The translations under genes and the position numbers were made by a program. Below are positions 54,197 to 63,708 of a stretch of DNA of 64,000 nucleotides, piece after piece (position 1 is the first letter of the stretch; each line of letters starts with the position of its first letter). Source of the DNA: Victivallis sp. Marseille-Q1083 (lineage in GTDB: Bacteria; Verrucomicrobiota; Lentisphaeria; Victivallales; Victivallaceae); assembly GCF_903645315.1 (NCBI RefSeq), contig NZ_CAHJXL010000001.1:3174083-3238082 (forward strand), given 5' to 3'. The notes beneath the pieces are model-generated. The model worked only from the letters and a program-made list of their open reading frames with translations. It had not been told where the DNA came from and made no database searches.

Positions 54197-55777
54197 CCTG
54201 AATGTTGCATGAAACTTTCGAATCGTCGAGAAATGTTCAGAAGATTCGGAAGTTTTTATTTTCAGAGTCGGATATTGTCGTTTTTTTGCAAATTGAGCAT
54301 ATTCCCCCTTTCCCCCGTTGTTGTTCGGCGAGCCGGGGACAGCTCTCCAAGGTTTTATTCCCAAGCGATGATTTTCGCAGCGATCAAGCGGAGGAGTTCC
54401 TGATTTGGACAAGCACTTGAAAGAGCAACATAAATTTTTCTGGTATTCCGCCGAATAATGGCACCGATTTTCACCAGGTATAAGCGAATGCTGCCGCAGG
54501 TAGCCTCGGCAAATTGAGTTCCTGTCAACAACAATGCCCGAAACCGTTCCATGAGAATATAAGCCAAACTTGAAAGCAGAAGCCGGAATTGATTTGCCGC
54601 AAAGTCATGGCAGCTCGTCCGATCAGCGAAAAGATCCAGCTGCTGTTCCTTGATCCTGTTTTCCATCTCACCTCGGGCGCAATAGACTTTTTCATAAAGA
54701 TATTGTCCATCATCATCAAGATTGGTGACGATAAAACGATTATTCGGTCCGGGGGAGTTGAATTCCGCTTTGGCAATCACCCGGCGCGGGTATTTCCAAG
54801 TTCCTGCCGCATATTCGAACTGAGTAAACAGTTTTGCTTTTTCATGTGTTTCGTTGTAAAGTGCTTCCGCTTTCACTTGAAGATCTTTTGATAATTCCAG
54901 CAAACGTGGATTTTTCGCCAATCCGACAATATATTTGACCTCATTTTTATCACACCAGTTCAGCATTTTCTGCCGACAAAAGCCACTGTCTCCCCGGAAA
55001 ATAATCTTAACCTTCGGCCATTTCTGCCGAAAGCGCTTTACCAGTAGCGAGAGAATCGCCCAAGCATGCTTGGCCGCATCAATTTTTGATGGACGCAAAT
55101 AAGCCACAAGCAATTGATCCCCGCAGAAAACATACAACGGCAAAAAGCAATAGTGGTCATAATAGCCATGAAAAAAGCGATTTTCCTGCATCCCGTAAGT
55201 GAGGTCATCGGTAGCATCGAAATCAAGAATCAATTCTCGAGGCGGCGTGGAAAAACTTTCGATAAAGAATTCGACAAACAATCGGCTCAAATCTACGCAA
55301 GCACGACGATCGATTCCATTTTCGAATCGACATAAAGTGCTTGGAGTGGCGAGTTGACGATCACGACCGACAACAGTTTGAATCAGCGGATCAGTTCGCA
55401 ATTCATGATGGTCATTGAGATCTTCATGGCCGGCAACCAAACCAAAAACTCGTTGACGAAGCATGCTCAGATAGGAATGCTCAACTTTTCCGGGCTGTCG
55501 AATATCAAAAGAATCCAGCAGGTTACCGGCGCGCCGGGTCAAACCGAGTTTGCGGTCGAATTCTTTCACAAAAAGCAACCCGCCGTCACTGCTGATATCT
55601 CCACCGGCGAAATTGAATTCAATTTTTCTGCTTTTCGGACCTTGAAAGACCGGAATCGAAACATTACATTTTGTCATTGGCAGACCTCGGCGTTATATTG
55701 TGATGTAAGATATTACAATATAATACGTTAGTCGAGAATCTGCCTCTTTGTTTTTGAAAATTTACGCAATATTCAGG
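54197..55777. mobile_element. IS1380-family insertion sequence
   Basis: 1581 bp. The left end CCTGAATGTTGCATGAAAC and the inverted right end CCTGAATATTGCGTAAAT are matching terminal repeats. CTAA is duplicated at 54193-54196 and 55778-55781. It contains one intact transposase gene. Confidence 0.9.
54355..55677 (-). CDS. IS1380-family transposase
   Basis: 440 residues, the usual length. N-terminus with FAGGDISSDGGLLFVKEFD. DDE-type residues appear in ELILDFDATDD, IIFRGDSGFCRQ and the EMENRIKEQQLDLFADR region. GAGG lies seven bases before the ATG. Apparently intact and able to move. Confidence 0.95.
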   Translation of the reverse strand: MTKCNVSIPVFQGPKSRKIEFNFAGGDISSDGGLLFVKEFDRKLGLTRRAGNLLDSFDIRQPGKVEHSYLSMLRQRVFGLVAGHEDLNDHHELRTDPLIQTVVGRDRQLATPSTLCRFENGIDRRACVDLSRLFVEFFIESFSTPPRELILDFDATDDLTYGMQENRFFHGYYDHYCFLPLYVFCGDQLLVAYLRPSKIDAAKHAWAILSLLVKRFRQKWPKVKIIFRGDSGFCRQKMLNWCDKNEVKYIVGLAKNPRLLELSKDLQVKAEALYNETHEKAKLFTQFEYAAGTWKYPRRVIAKAEFNSPGPNNRFIVTNLDDDGQYLYEKVYCARGEMENRIKEQQLDLFADRTSCHDFAANQFRLLLSSLAYILMERFRALLLTGTQFAEATCGSIRLYLVKIGAIIRRNTRKIYVALSSACPNQELLRLIAAKIIAWE

Positions 55778-56093
55778 CTAATCCTTGCTCTGCAGGAATT
55801 GAAAACACCGCTGGTACGATTCGGGGACGCGCCGCCGGTTGTGCAACAGTTTCGGCAGCGTGAAAACCGGAGTGGAACGGTTGCCGAACCGTTCCGATAG
55901 CTGCGGCCCGTAATGGTCGTTGAGCCAGGCGGATTCCGCCCGGGCGGAGTTTGTCGCTCTACAGCCAGGCCGGCTCGACCGGCATCTCTTCGCGGTCGAG
56001 CCGCCAGCTGTCCAGCGCGATCATCGCGCCGTCGGCGGTAAACACTGCGCTTTTGATTCGGCTGGTGCCGATGTCGATCGCGACAATTTTCAT
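55778..56093 (-). pseudogene. FGGY-type sugar kinase cut off by IS1380
   Basis: ATG 56093 opens MKIVAIDIGTSRIKSAVFTA, the phosphate loop of FGGY kinases, and stops at 55959. In another frame the chain resumes as SAWLNDHYGPQLSERFGN and TPVFTLPKLLHNRRRVPES, then ends at a TAG made by the IS1380 target site. The rest of the kinase is gone. It sits three bases after the SIS gene, as the second gene of a sugar operon. Confidence 0.8.
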
Positions 56094-56096
56094 CGT

Positions 56097-56846
56097 TTAC
56101 GGCAGCATGAATTTCTCGCGCATGCCGGGCAAATTGAGCAGCGCCTCGTTGTGTTCGCGGCCGCCGGGCGCGTTGGAACTGAGGAAAACCGGCGGCATGA
56201 TTCCCCGGCCGGCCAATTGCTCGACGGCCAGTGCCGAGAGGGAATGCACCAGAAAGCTGCCGGCCAGCGTGGACAACGGTCCCATCGGACAGTTGCCGGC
56301 TTCGATGGCGGCGTCGCCGCAGGGGACGTGGTTGTCGATCATGATCACCCGGTCGACCAGTTGCCACAGCGAACCGATGGTCGAATGGTTGCCGCGGGCC
56401 TCCCGGTAGGCGGACGAGGAGATGACGATGACGCTGGCCTGGCGCTGCAGGGCGGTCGCGGCGACGGCGACCGGGGCGGCGTTTTTGCCGGAAGTGGAGA
56501 TGACCAGCAGTACGTCGCCGGCCTGCAGTTGGGAATTTTCGACAATAGCCCGGCCGGCCTCTTCACAGCGTTCCATGGCGCTGGTCAGGAAGCCGGGCGT
56601 GGTGGCGATGTTCATGCCCGGCCCCCACAACGGCTGCCAGAAGGCCGGCGCGCCGGCCCGGTAAAAGACATCTTCGGCCAGGATTGCCGAATGGGTGCAG
56701 CCGAAGATGTAAATGCGATGCCCGGCCTGGTAGGCGTCGGCCACCGCTGCCGCCGCCGTTTCGAGGTTGGCGGCTTCCCGGCTGGCGATTGACTCCAGGA
56801 CGTTCTTGGCCGCGGTCAGGTAATGATCCAGAATCGTGGTAGCCAT
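56097..56846 (-). CDS. SIS-domain sugar isomerase-like protein (UPF0309 type)
   Basis: 249 residues. The SIS (phosphosugar-binding) fold is shown by HRIYIFGCTHSAILAEDVFYRAG, DVLLVISTSGKNAAPVAVA and SVIVISSSAYR. The C-terminus has GIMPPVFLSSNAPGG. Such proteins bind or isomerise phosphorylated amino sugars. Start at 56846; GGAG lies ten bases upstream. Paired with the ruined FGGY kinase, suggesting a former sugar-use operon. Confidence 0.85.
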   Translation of the reverse strand: MATTILDHYLTAAKNVLESIASREAANLETAAAAVADAYQAGHRIYIFGCTHSAILAEDVFYRAGAPAFWQPLWGPGMNIATTPGFLTSAMERCEEAGRAIVENSQLQAGDVLLVISTSGKNAAPVAVAATALQRQASVIVISSSAYREARGNHSTIGSLWQLVDRVIMIDNHVPCGDAAIEAGNCPMGPLSTLAGSFLVHSLSALAVEQLAGRGIMPPVFLSSNAPGGREHNEALLNLPGMREKFMLP

Positions 56847-57004
56847 GACAAAAGCACTCCTTTTCGCTGATAACGTTTTGATCGAATCGACTGCGGAACG
56901 CAGGGATTCGGGTTGGTCTAAAATAATCCGCCGGCAAGCGGAAAGCAAGCCGGAAAAAACGGATATTTGAGCGGTCGAAACGAATGACGCGGTCCGGCGG
57001 AAAG

Positions 57005-57033
57005 GTTTCCGGGATCGGAGCCGTCCCGGAAAC
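57005..57033 (-). terminator. Hairpin after mgtA
   Basis: Perfect 10-bp stem GTTTCCGGGA (57005-57014) and TCCCGGAAAC (57024-57033), 17 bases past the mgtA stop. The T-tract is weak, so it may act with Rho or only protect the 3' end. Confidence 0.45.
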
Positions 57034-57049
57034 ACGGAATTTCTTTGAT

Positions 57050-59767
57050 TTACAGGAGCTCTCCGTAACGCCTGATGTAATTTTTCTTCACCGCCTGGGC
57101 GGCGAACATGTATAGAACGATCGTCAGCAGCAGCCAGAAGAAGTAGATGCCCGGCAGCGGCGTCAAGCCGAGTACACCGCCCAGCGGGGTGAAGGGAATC
57201 ACCGTCAGGAAGGCGATGCCGGCGAAAGTGAGGAGAAAGACCGGCAGGGAGGCCCGGCTCTGCATAAACGGAATTTTGGGCGTTCGGATCAGGTGGATCA
57301 CCAGCGTCTGCGACCACATCGATTCAACGAACCAGCCGGTTTGGAAGAGCGCGACATACCAGTCCCGAAGCACCGGGTCGGTCAGCTGGGTGAACAGTTG
57401 GCCGCCGCAGAGGGAAGGGCAGATGACAAAATACATCAACAGATAGGTGGTGATGTCGAAAACCGAACTGACCGGACCGATGCGCAGCATGAAGCCGGCC
57501 ACCGACGACGCGTCCCAGGGGCGCGGCCGGCGCAGGTATTCGATATCGACATTATCCCAGGGAATGGCTGTGCAGGAGATGTCGTAGATCAGATTCAACA
57601 GCAGCAGATGAATGCTCAGCATCGGCAGAAACGGCAGGAAGGCGCTGGCGATGAGCACCGAAAACATATTGCCGAAGTTGGAACTGGCGGTCATCTTGAT
57701 GTATTTGATCATATTCGCATACGTCCTGCGTCCCTCGAGGATGCCGTTCTCCAACACCATCAGGTCTTTTTCCAGCAACACGACGTCGGCCGATTCCTTG
57801 GCGATATCGACAGCGGTATCGACCGAAATTCCGACATCGGCCGCTTTCAATGCTGCCGCGTCGTTGATGCCGTCGCCGAGAAATCCGACGGTATGGCCGT
57901 TGGAACGGAGCACTTGCACCAGCCGGGCTTTTTGCTGCGGAGACAGCTTGGCGAAGACGTTGGTGCGTTCCACGGCGCGGGCCAGTTCCGCTTTGCTCAT
58001 TTTTTCCAGCTCCGCCCCGAGCAGCAGATTGTCGACCCGCAGGCCGACCTGGCGGCAGACGCAGCGGGTGACTTTTTCATTGTCGCCGGTCAGGACTTTG
58101 GTGGCGACGCCGTATTCCCGAAGCGCGCGGACTGCCGCCGCCGCCGTCGATTTCGGCGGATCGAGGAAGGCGAGATAGCCGATCAGCACCATCCCGGTTT
58201 CGTCGGCGACGGAAAATGCGTCGACCGGCGGCGGATTGGTTTTCTGGGCGACGGCGATGACCCGCAGGCCGTCGCGATTGAACGTGTCCACCGTGGCCAG
58301 AAGATCGCGGCGCAGGGCGGCGGTCAGCGGTTCCACGCTGCCGCGGTATTCAACGTGCGAACAAATGCCGAGCATCTCTTCGACGGCGCCTTTGGTGATC
58401 ATCTGCGTCTTGCCGTGCCGGTCGGCGACAACGACGCTCATCCGGCGTCGTTCGAAATCGAACGGAATTTCGTCGACTTTCTCATAGCTGCCGGTGAGCC
58501 GCCGCAGCGTCGCCTCGTCGCCGCACTCCCGGCCGGTCCGGTCGATGATGGCGATGTCCATCAGATTTTTCAAGCCCGTCTGATAGAAACTGTTCAGAAA
58601 GGCGTGGCGCAGTACCCGCGAATCGGTTTCACCGTGGACATTCATGTGATATTCCAACACCACTTTATCCATGGTCAGCGTACCGGTCTTATCGGTACAG
58701 AGCACATCCATGGCACCGAGGTTCTGGATCGCATTGAGATTTTTGATGATGGTTTTGCGGCGCGACATCAGCACGGCGCCTTTGGCCAGGCAGGTGGTGA
58801 CGATCATCGGCAGCATTTCCGGTGTCAGGCCGACCGCTACCGAAATGGCGAACAGAATGGCGGCTTCCCAGTTGCCTTTGGTGATGCCGTTGACGACGAG
58901 GACGACCGGCACCATGATCAGCATGAAACGGATCAGCACCCAGGAGACGGCATTGACGCCTTTTTCGAACCCGGTCACGGTCGGCGGAGCGGCGAGCGAA
59001 CGGGCCGCGTCGCCGAAAAGCGTGTCGCTGCCGACGGCGATGACCAGAGCGGTTGCCGAACCGCTGACGACATTGCTGCCGGCGAAAGCCAGATTGGGGG
59101 AGTCGGTCACGGCGTCACAGTCGTGCCGGACGACGGCGGCGTTTTTCTCCACCGGTTCGCTTTCTCCGGTCAGGGAGGCCTGGCTGACGAAAAAATCCTT
59201 GGCGCGGAGAATTCGCACGTCGGCCGGCAGCATATCGCCGGCGGCGAGGTGAACGATATCTCCGACGACGAGTTCTTCCAGCGGAACTTCGATTTTGCCA
59301 ACCATGCGGCGTTCGACCGTCGCGGTCGTCTTGACCATTTCGCTGAGGCGCGCCGCAGCATTGCCGGAACGCGTCTCCTGGATGAAGCGCAGCAGTCCGC
59401 TGATCAGTACCATGGTCAGGATGATGATAACCGTGGTCGGGTCTTTGTCCTCCGGCGCCGCCAGGCGGACGTCCATGAGGAACGACACTGCGGCCAGCAG
59501 CAGCAGAATACCGGTGAACGGATTGACGAAAGCGCCGATCAGCCGTTTGAGGATCGAATCCCGGTTGGCGCCGACAATCCGGTTGGCGCCGAAACGGTTG
59601 CGCATATGTTTGACCATCGGCTCGGACAGTCCGTTGGCCAGGCCGAATTTGCGAACAAAATTGCCGGTTTCCGATTTGGCGGCGGAAAGCCGCCGGGCGG
59701 CAACCATCGCCTGCCGGCGCAGTTCACGATTGTGCTTGCCGGCCTGGAACGTGAAAAAAAGTTTCAT
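57050..59767 (-). CDS. mgtA: Magnesium-translocating P-type ATPase (MgtA type)
   Basis: 905 residues. P3B ATPase layout: N-terminal cytosolic part, TM1-2 with [18 protein letters not shown], actuator region TGESEPV, phosphorylation motif DKTGTLT (Asp359), nucleotide domain, and hinge [20 protein letters not shown]. The C-terminal membrane block includes [20 protein letters not shown], typical of MgtA/MgtB. Imports Mg2+ at the expense of ATP. AAGG precedes the ATG. The leader carries an M-box riboswitch with a terminator, so expression should rise when Mg2+ is scarce. Confidence 0.96.
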   Translation of the reverse strand: MKLFFTFQAGKHNRELRRQAMVAARRLSAAKSETGNFVRKFGLANGLSEPMVKHMRNRFGANRIVGANRDSILKRLIGAFVNPFTGILLLLAAVSFLMDVRLAAPEDKDPTTVIIILTMVLISGLLRFIQETRSGNAAARLSEMVKTTATVERRMVGKIEVPLEELVVGDIVHLAAGDMLPADVRILRAKDFFVSQASLTGESEPVEKNAAVVRHDCDAVTDSPNLAFAGSNVVSGSATALVIAVGSDTLFGDAARSLAAPPTVTGFEKGVNAVSWVLIRFMLIMVPVVLVVNGITKGNWEAAILFAISVAVGLTPEMLPMIVTTCLAKGAVLMSRRKTIIKNLNAIQNLGAMDVLCTDKTGTLTMDKVVLEYHMNVHGETDSRVLRHAFLNSFYQTGLKNLMDIAIIDRTGRECGDEATLRRLTGSYEKVDEIPFDFERRRMSVVVADRHGKTQMITKGAVEEMLGICSHVEYRGSVEPLTAALRRDLLATVDTFNRDGLRVIAVAQKTNPPPVDAFSVADETGMVLIGYLAFLDPPKSTAAAAVRALREYGVATKVLTGDNEKVTRCVCRQVGLRVDNLLLGAELEKMSKAELARAVERTNVFAKLSPQQKARLVQVLRSNGHTVGFLGDGINDAAALKAADVGISVDTAVDIAKESADVVLLEKDLMVLENGILEGRRTYANMIKYIKMTASSNFGNMFSVLIASAFLPFLPMLSIHLLLLNLIYDISCTAIPWDNVDIEYLRRPRPWDASSVAGFMLRIGPVSSVFDITTYLLMYFVICPSLCGGQLFTQLTDPVLRDWYVALFQTGWFVESMWSQTLVIHLIRTPKIPFMQSRASLPVFLLTFAGIAFLTVIPFTPLGGVLGLTPLPGIYFFWLLLTIVLYMFAAQAVKKNYIRRYGELL

Positions 59768-60053
59768 TTTTCCGTACCTTTCTCTTGGTGATCGATTGAG
59801 ATTGCAGAGGATGGTACAGAGCTGGCTGGGAGGACCTGCCGTCAGAGGCGGACGAAACGTCGATTGGCAAAGTAAATCAGAACTTCATCCGGCCGGAAAA
59901 TCGCTTGGAAGGAATCCGGCCGGCGCCGCAATCGGCCGCCCGGTGACGGTTGATACGTCCGCCAGGCTCTATACCGCTGTTACTTCCTTCGTCCATTTTC
60001 AGACCTTTCGATGAATTGAATGCCCGGGATGCGGTATTCCGGACGGCAAGCGG
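59768..60053. other. Leader between the M-box attenuator and mgtA
   Basis: About 285 bases transcribed ahead of mgtA. I see no gene. The ribosome site of mgtA lies at its end. Confidence 0.5.
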
Positions 60054-60054
60054 C

Positions 60055-60088
60055 AAAAAAAGCCCGCCGGCTGCGGACAGCGGCGGGC
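60055..60088 (-). terminator. M-box-linked intrinsic terminator
   Basis: On the minus strand the hairpin GCCCGCCG...CGGCGGGC (60062-60088) is followed by T7 (60055-60061). It lies directly downstream of the M-box, so it is the likely Mg2+-dependent attenuator. Confidence 0.85.
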
Positions 60089-60129
60089 AGAAAAAACAAA
60101 ACAATTCTGCGTTGGCCTTTCGGCCGATT

Positions 60130-60285
60130 GCCTTACCGTCCAAGCTTCGGCATCACGGGGCGATGAAATTACATTAGATCACACCTTGTTTTTCGATGTG
60201 GCCTGCTGACCTGCTTGTAGTGTCTCCACCACTTTGCGGCAGTAATCCGTATCCCTGCGATAGCTTCACCTACCGGAAACAACGC
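60130..60285 (-). promoter_or_regulatory. M-box (ykoK-type) magnesium riboswitch
   Basis: The minus strand contains the conserved M-box blocks in order: GTAGGTGAAGC, GGATACGGATTACTGCCGC, AAAGTGGTGGAGACACTAC, AGGTCAGCAGGCC, and the end GATGCCGAAGCTTGGACGG. This is the known Mg2+-sensing leader of mgtA-type genes. It ends about 40 bases before a terminator and about 360 before the mgtA start. Confidence 0.92.
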
Positions 60286-60483
60286 TGCAATATAACGGTG
60301 GCGGCAGGAAGAGTCAAATCGCCATTTGAAAAAAAGTGAAATTAAAAAATCGGCTTCACACCGACAATCGTTCCGGGCAAAAGTCGTCGCCCGGGCCGGC
60401 GCCGAGTATTGTTGGCAAAAGAAAGCGGTCTTCTTCCGGCAACCCGGCCAAAGACGGCGAACGCCCGGCCAAAGGGGTATGAA

Positions 60484-60801
60484 TTACTTTCGGCCGACGG
60501 CTTTCAGTTTGGCGATCATCTCTTCGACCTCCCTGGCGCCGGAGGCGTACAGTTCCTTTTCATTCGGCGCCAATTCGTGCAGCAGTCGGAAGAATTCGCC
60601 GGCATGGACCAGCTCCTCCTCCGAAATATCGAGCAGAACCGCCTTGGCCAGCGGGTGATCGATCGATTCGGCCATCTGGGTATAGAGCTGTGACGCTTCG
60701 TACTCGGCGGCGATCATGAAACGGATGGCGCGCAGCAATTCGTCGCCGGTAAGTTTGCGGTCCGCGTGCATGACGGAAAACGGTGTGCAGAATTCAGGCA
60801 T
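60484..60801 (-). CDS. Ferritin-like (encapsulated-ferritin/rubrerythrin type) protein
   Basis: 105 residues. Two helices with LRAIRFMIAAEYEASQLYTQ and LLDISEEELVHAGEFFRLL give one ExxH-type half-site (Glu in AAEYEA, EEELVHA); a four-helix ferritin forms by dimerisation. The C-terminus GAREVEEMIAKL is typical of the encapsulin-associated EncFtn-like family. No encapsulin gene is in the window. Probably stores or oxidises iron. Start behind AAGGAG. Confidence 0.8.
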   Translation of the reverse strand: MPEFCTPFSVMHADRKLTGDELLRAIRFMIAAEYEASQLYTQMAESIDHPLAKAVLLDISEEELVHAGEFFRLLHELAPNEKELYASGAREVEEMIAKLKAVGRK

Positions 60802-60880
60802 GATTTTTTCTCCTTCATTGGATGATTATTTCAATTCGATTCTTTTTCGAACTGTTTCCGATAAAACTTCCTCTGTTACT

Positions 60881-60908
60881 ATTATAATGCTATCGGTAAA
60901 TAAATCAA
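60881..60908 (-). promoter_or_regulatory. Promoter of the ferritin-like gene
   Basis: On the minus strand TTGATT (60903-60908) and a perfect TATAAT (60881-60886), with a 16-base spacer, lie about 80 bases before the ATG. Confidence 0.65.
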
Positions 60909-60956
60909 CTTTCCTTTGAAGAAGTCGTTTGATTTTTTCAGAGAAATAAATTTGAT

Positions 60957-60992
60957 TTAATATTTGACATATCAAATATTAATTGATAAAGT
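60957..60992 (+). promoter_or_regulatory. MarR-type operator over the promoter of the radical-SAM operon
   Basis: A perfect 26-bp dyad, TTAATATTTGA-CATA-TCAAATATTAA, spans 60957-60982. Its centre overlaps the -35 box TTGACA (60964-60969). A -10 candidate, TAAAGT, lies at 60987-60992 after 17 bases. Typical for self-repression by the MarR protein encoded next. Confidence 0.75.
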
Positions 60993-61016
60993 ATATTCCT
61001 GACAGGAGGAATATCA

Positions 61017-61499
61017 TTGTTGCAGCATAAGATTTTAAAATTTGAAATGGCGGAACACGAAGCGGTGATGAACGTCTGGTGGACCGGGGTGTTGCTGAAG
61101 AAGATGTCCGGCTGGTTTTTTCGCGACCGTCCGGTGTCTCCGGCGCAGTTCAACATTCTGATGCTGTTGACCTATGCGGAAAAACCGCTGACCCAGCGGG
61201 AAGTCAGTGACCGGCTGCTGGTCGATCAGTCCAATGTCACCGGCCTGGTGGAACGCATGGCCAAGGCCGGGCTGATCCGGCGCGGCGACGTGCCGGGCGA
61301 CCGGCGCTGTGTACTGCTGGAGACGACGGAGCTGGGGCGGCGGCTGGTTACGGAAATCGAGCCGGAATATTTAGATCTGATCCGCTCCCTGGTTCGAAAA
61401 TTTTCGCCGGGGGAACTGCGGCTTTTGAATGATTTCATGGTCCGGCTCCAGGCGGAAGCCGTTCAGGTGGAGCCGGCGCTCGAGGACGGCCGAAAGTGA
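61017..61499 (+). CDS. MarR-family repressor
   Basis: 160 residues from TTG 61017, preceded by AGGAGGA at 61004-61010, an unusual start codon chosen because of that strong ribosome site. The winged-helix domain contains PVSPAQFNILMLLTYAEKPL, TQREVSDRLLVDQSNVTGLVE and a wing GDVPGDRRCVLL. The dimerising helices are terminal. It probably represses its own operon by binding the dyad at 60957. Its stop overlaps the next start. Confidence 0.92.
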   Translation: MLQHKILKFEMAEHEAVMNVWWTGVLLKKMSGWFFRDRPVSPAQFNILMLLTYAEKPLTQREVSDRLLVDQSNVTGLVERMAKAGLIRRGDVPGDRRCVLLETTELGRRLVTEIEPEYLDLIRSLVRKFSPGELRLLNDFMVRLQAEAVQVEPALEDGRK

Positions 61500-62443
61500 C
61501 CGGAACCGGGGAAATGATCTCACGATGGTATTGGCGACGGCGTCTGCTCGGCTGGGCGGCGCTCTTCTGGCTGCGCCGCGTCATCCTGCGGCAGCCGTTG
61601 CCGCTGATCGGCGGTCTGGTGCTCAATGAAAGTTGCAATTTGAATTGCCGCCACTGCCGGGTGAACCGCTGTACCTCCGCCGACCTGAGTTTCGCCGAGG
61701 CGCTGACCGGTCTGCGGGTCTTATTTCGCCGGGGGGCGCGGGCCTTGGCGATTACCGGCGGCGAACCGCTGATCTGGGGGACGGCAGGCGCGGGAGTCGC
61801 TGAATTGATCCGGGAAGCCAGGGCGATGGGGTTTCTGGCGGTTTCCGTGTATACCAACGGCACTTTGCCGTTCGACCATTTGGATGCCGATGCGATTTTC
61901 ATCAGTCTGGATGGCCGCGAGCCGTGTCATGATGCGTTGCGCGGACCCGGCGTTTTCCGGAAGGTGGCGGCGCGGATCGCCGAGGCGGTTCATCCGAATT
62001 TGTTCATCAACCAGGCGATCAATGCCGGCAATGTCGCGGAAGTGGAGCCGATGTGCCGCTGGGTGGCGGCTCAACCGAACTTGCGGGGAATTTTCTTTTA
62101 CTTCCATACGCCGTATTACGGCATCGATGAATTGTTCCTGCCGTTGTCGCGCCGGCGTGAATTGATTGGCGAACTGCTGCGGTTGAAGCGGCAGAATCTA
62201 CCGGTCGTCAATTCCGCCAGTTGCCTGAAACTGGTTGCCGCCGATCGCTGGAAACGTCCGGCCGATCTCTGTTTGGTCTATGCCGACCGGAAACTGTTCC
62301 GCTGCTGCCGGGCGGTCGGCAACGCACTCGCCTGCGACAACTGTGGTTATCTCGGCTATCCGGAGTTGCAGTGTATCCTGCAGTTGCGTCCGGACGCGGT
62401 GGCGGCGGCGTTCGGTTACCTGGCCGGAGGAGGAAAAAGATGA
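61496..62443 (+). CDS. Radical-SAM enzyme of unknown substrate
   Basis: 315 residues from GTG 61496, overlapping the MarR stop; ATG 61514 is an alternative. The radical-SAM cluster motif is CNLNCRHC, and ITGGEPLI binds SAM. A hydrophobic stretch (LLGWAALFWLRRVIL) near the N-terminus may contact the membrane. The C-terminal part has extra cysteines (CCRAVGNALACDNCGY) that could bind further clusters, as in SPASM enzymes. It is coupled to a HemN-like radical-SAM gene, so the pair probably acts in one pathway. Confidence 0.85.
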   Translation: MTGTGEMISRWYWRRRLLGWAALFWLRRVILRQPLPLIGGLVLNESCNLNCRHCRVNRCTSADLSFAEALTGLRVLFRRGARALAITGGEPLIWGTAGAGVAELIREARAMGFLAVSVYTNGTLPFDHLDADAIFISLDGREPCHDALRGPGVFRKVAARIAEAVHPNLFINQAINAGNVAEVEPMCRWVAAQPNLRGIFFYFHTPYYGIDELFLPLSRRRELIGELLRLKRQNLPVVNSASCLKLVAADRWKRPADLCLVYADRKLFRCCRAVGNALACDNCGYLGYPELQCILQLRPDAVAAAFGYLAGGGKR

Positions 62444-63708
62444 TCGCACCGGTTTTGCGATTGCTGCGCCGCCGGCTGACCGGCGGTGCGGATGATTTTA
62501 CTTTCCGGCCGGCGTCTGTCCCGGAGTTGCCGGAGCTGGAGGCGTGCGATCTGTACATCCATATTCCGTTCTGCCGGAACCGTTGCCGTTACTGCCCGTA
62601 CAACACTGTTCCTTACCGGCCGGAACAGACCGCTGCATTTTTTCAGGCATTGCGCCGCGAGCTGCGGCTCTATCTGCCGTGGCTGCAACGGCGGCGGATC
62701 GGTTCGATTTATATCGGCGGCGGCACGCCGACGGTGGTCTGGCCGGAATTGGAGGCTTTCCTGGCCGGGCTGTTCAAACGGCTGCCCCGGCACGGTCCGG
62801 TGGCGCTCGAAACCAACCCCGATGAAATCGATGACGCCTTGGTCTCGCGCCTGCGGAGTAGCGGCGTGTCGCTGGTCAGCCTGGGCGTCCAGAGCTTCGA
62901 CGACGGACAATTGCGTTTTCTGGGACGCAGTTATCCGGCCGAAATATTGCCGGATAAAATCGCCCGGTTGCAGGCCGGCGGTTTTGCCGGCGTGAATTTG
63001 GATTTGATGTTTGCCTTCGGGGCGGCGCCGGAACGGATATTTGCCGAAGATCTGGCCAAAGCGATGGCGAGTGGCGTTGCTCAGATCACCGCCTATCCAT
63101 TGTTTGAGTTTCCTTACAGCCAGGTTGGCGAAATCCGGCGTCAGCGGCATTTGAAGATGCCGAAATTGCGTTTGCGGCGGCGATTGTATGAACTGCTGTT
63201 CAATACCATGACCGGAGCGGGATGGCAGCCGCGGTCGGTCTGGGGATTCAGCCGGACGGCAGCGCCGGCATATTCGTCGGTGACCCGCGATTTTTTTCTC
63301 GGTCTCGGACCGGGAGCGGCCAGCCGGTTGCCGAATCGTTTTTATTTCAATACCTTTGATAACCGGGCTTATCAGCAGCGCCTGGCGGAACGGCGGTTTC
63401 CGACCGCGTTGGGCATGACGCTTTCCGAGCGGCTCAGCAACTGGTACTGGCTTTACTGGCGTTTTTATGAGACCAGGCTGCCGGTGGCGGAGATCGAACG
63501 GCGTTTCGCGGCCGAATGGGCCTGGCCGCCGCTTCGGAAAAGCCTGGATGTTCTGCATTGGTGGGAACCGGATGGCGAGATGCGCCGGTTGACGCTGGAA
63601 GGCGCGTTCTGGATTCATCTGCTGCAGAATGGGTATATCCTGAACGACATCGATCAAGTGTGGTCGAGTTGTCGCCGGGAAGCGTTTCCGGCGGCAATCC
63701 GGCTGTAA
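62440..63708 (+). CDS. HemN-like radical-SAM protein
   Basis: 422 residues from ATG 62440, overlapping the upstream TGA, with GGAGGAGG before it. Motifs: YIHIPFCRNRCRYCPY (4Fe-4S), YIGGGTPTVVW, LGVQSFDD and GVNLDLMF. The C-terminal HemN-type region follows. This family includes coproporphyrinogen III dehydrogenase, haem chaperones (HemW) and methyltransferases such as HutW/ChuW. Which one applies is unclear. Confidence 0.87.
   Translation: MIAPVLRLLRRRLTGGADDFTFRPASVPELPELEACDLYIHIPFCRNRCRYCPYNTVPYRPEQTAAFFQALRRELRLYLPWLQRRRIGSIYIGGGTPTVVWPELEAFLAGLFKRLPRHGPVALETNPDEIDDALVSRLRSSGVSLVSLGVQSFDDGQLRFLGRSYPAEILPDKIARLQAGGFAGVNLDLMFAFGAAPERIFAEDLAKAMASGVAQITAYPLFEFPYSQVGEIRRQRHLKMPKLRLRRRLYELLFNTMTGAGWQPRSVWGFSRTAAPAYSSVTRDFFLGLGPGAASRLPNRFYFNTFDNRAYQQRLAERRFPTALGMTLSERLSNWYWLYWRFYETRLPVAEIERRFAAEWAWPPLRKSLDVLHWWEPDGEMRRLTLEGAFWIHLLQNGYILNDIDQVWSSCRREAFPAAIRL

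Noticed and set aside
57293-59791. Long plus-strand frame across mgtA
   Set aside because: Antisense shadow of mgtA; no start signal or domain.
60484-60801. Encapsulin nanocompartment system
   Set aside because: Only the ferritin-like cargo-type protein is present; no shell protein is in the window.
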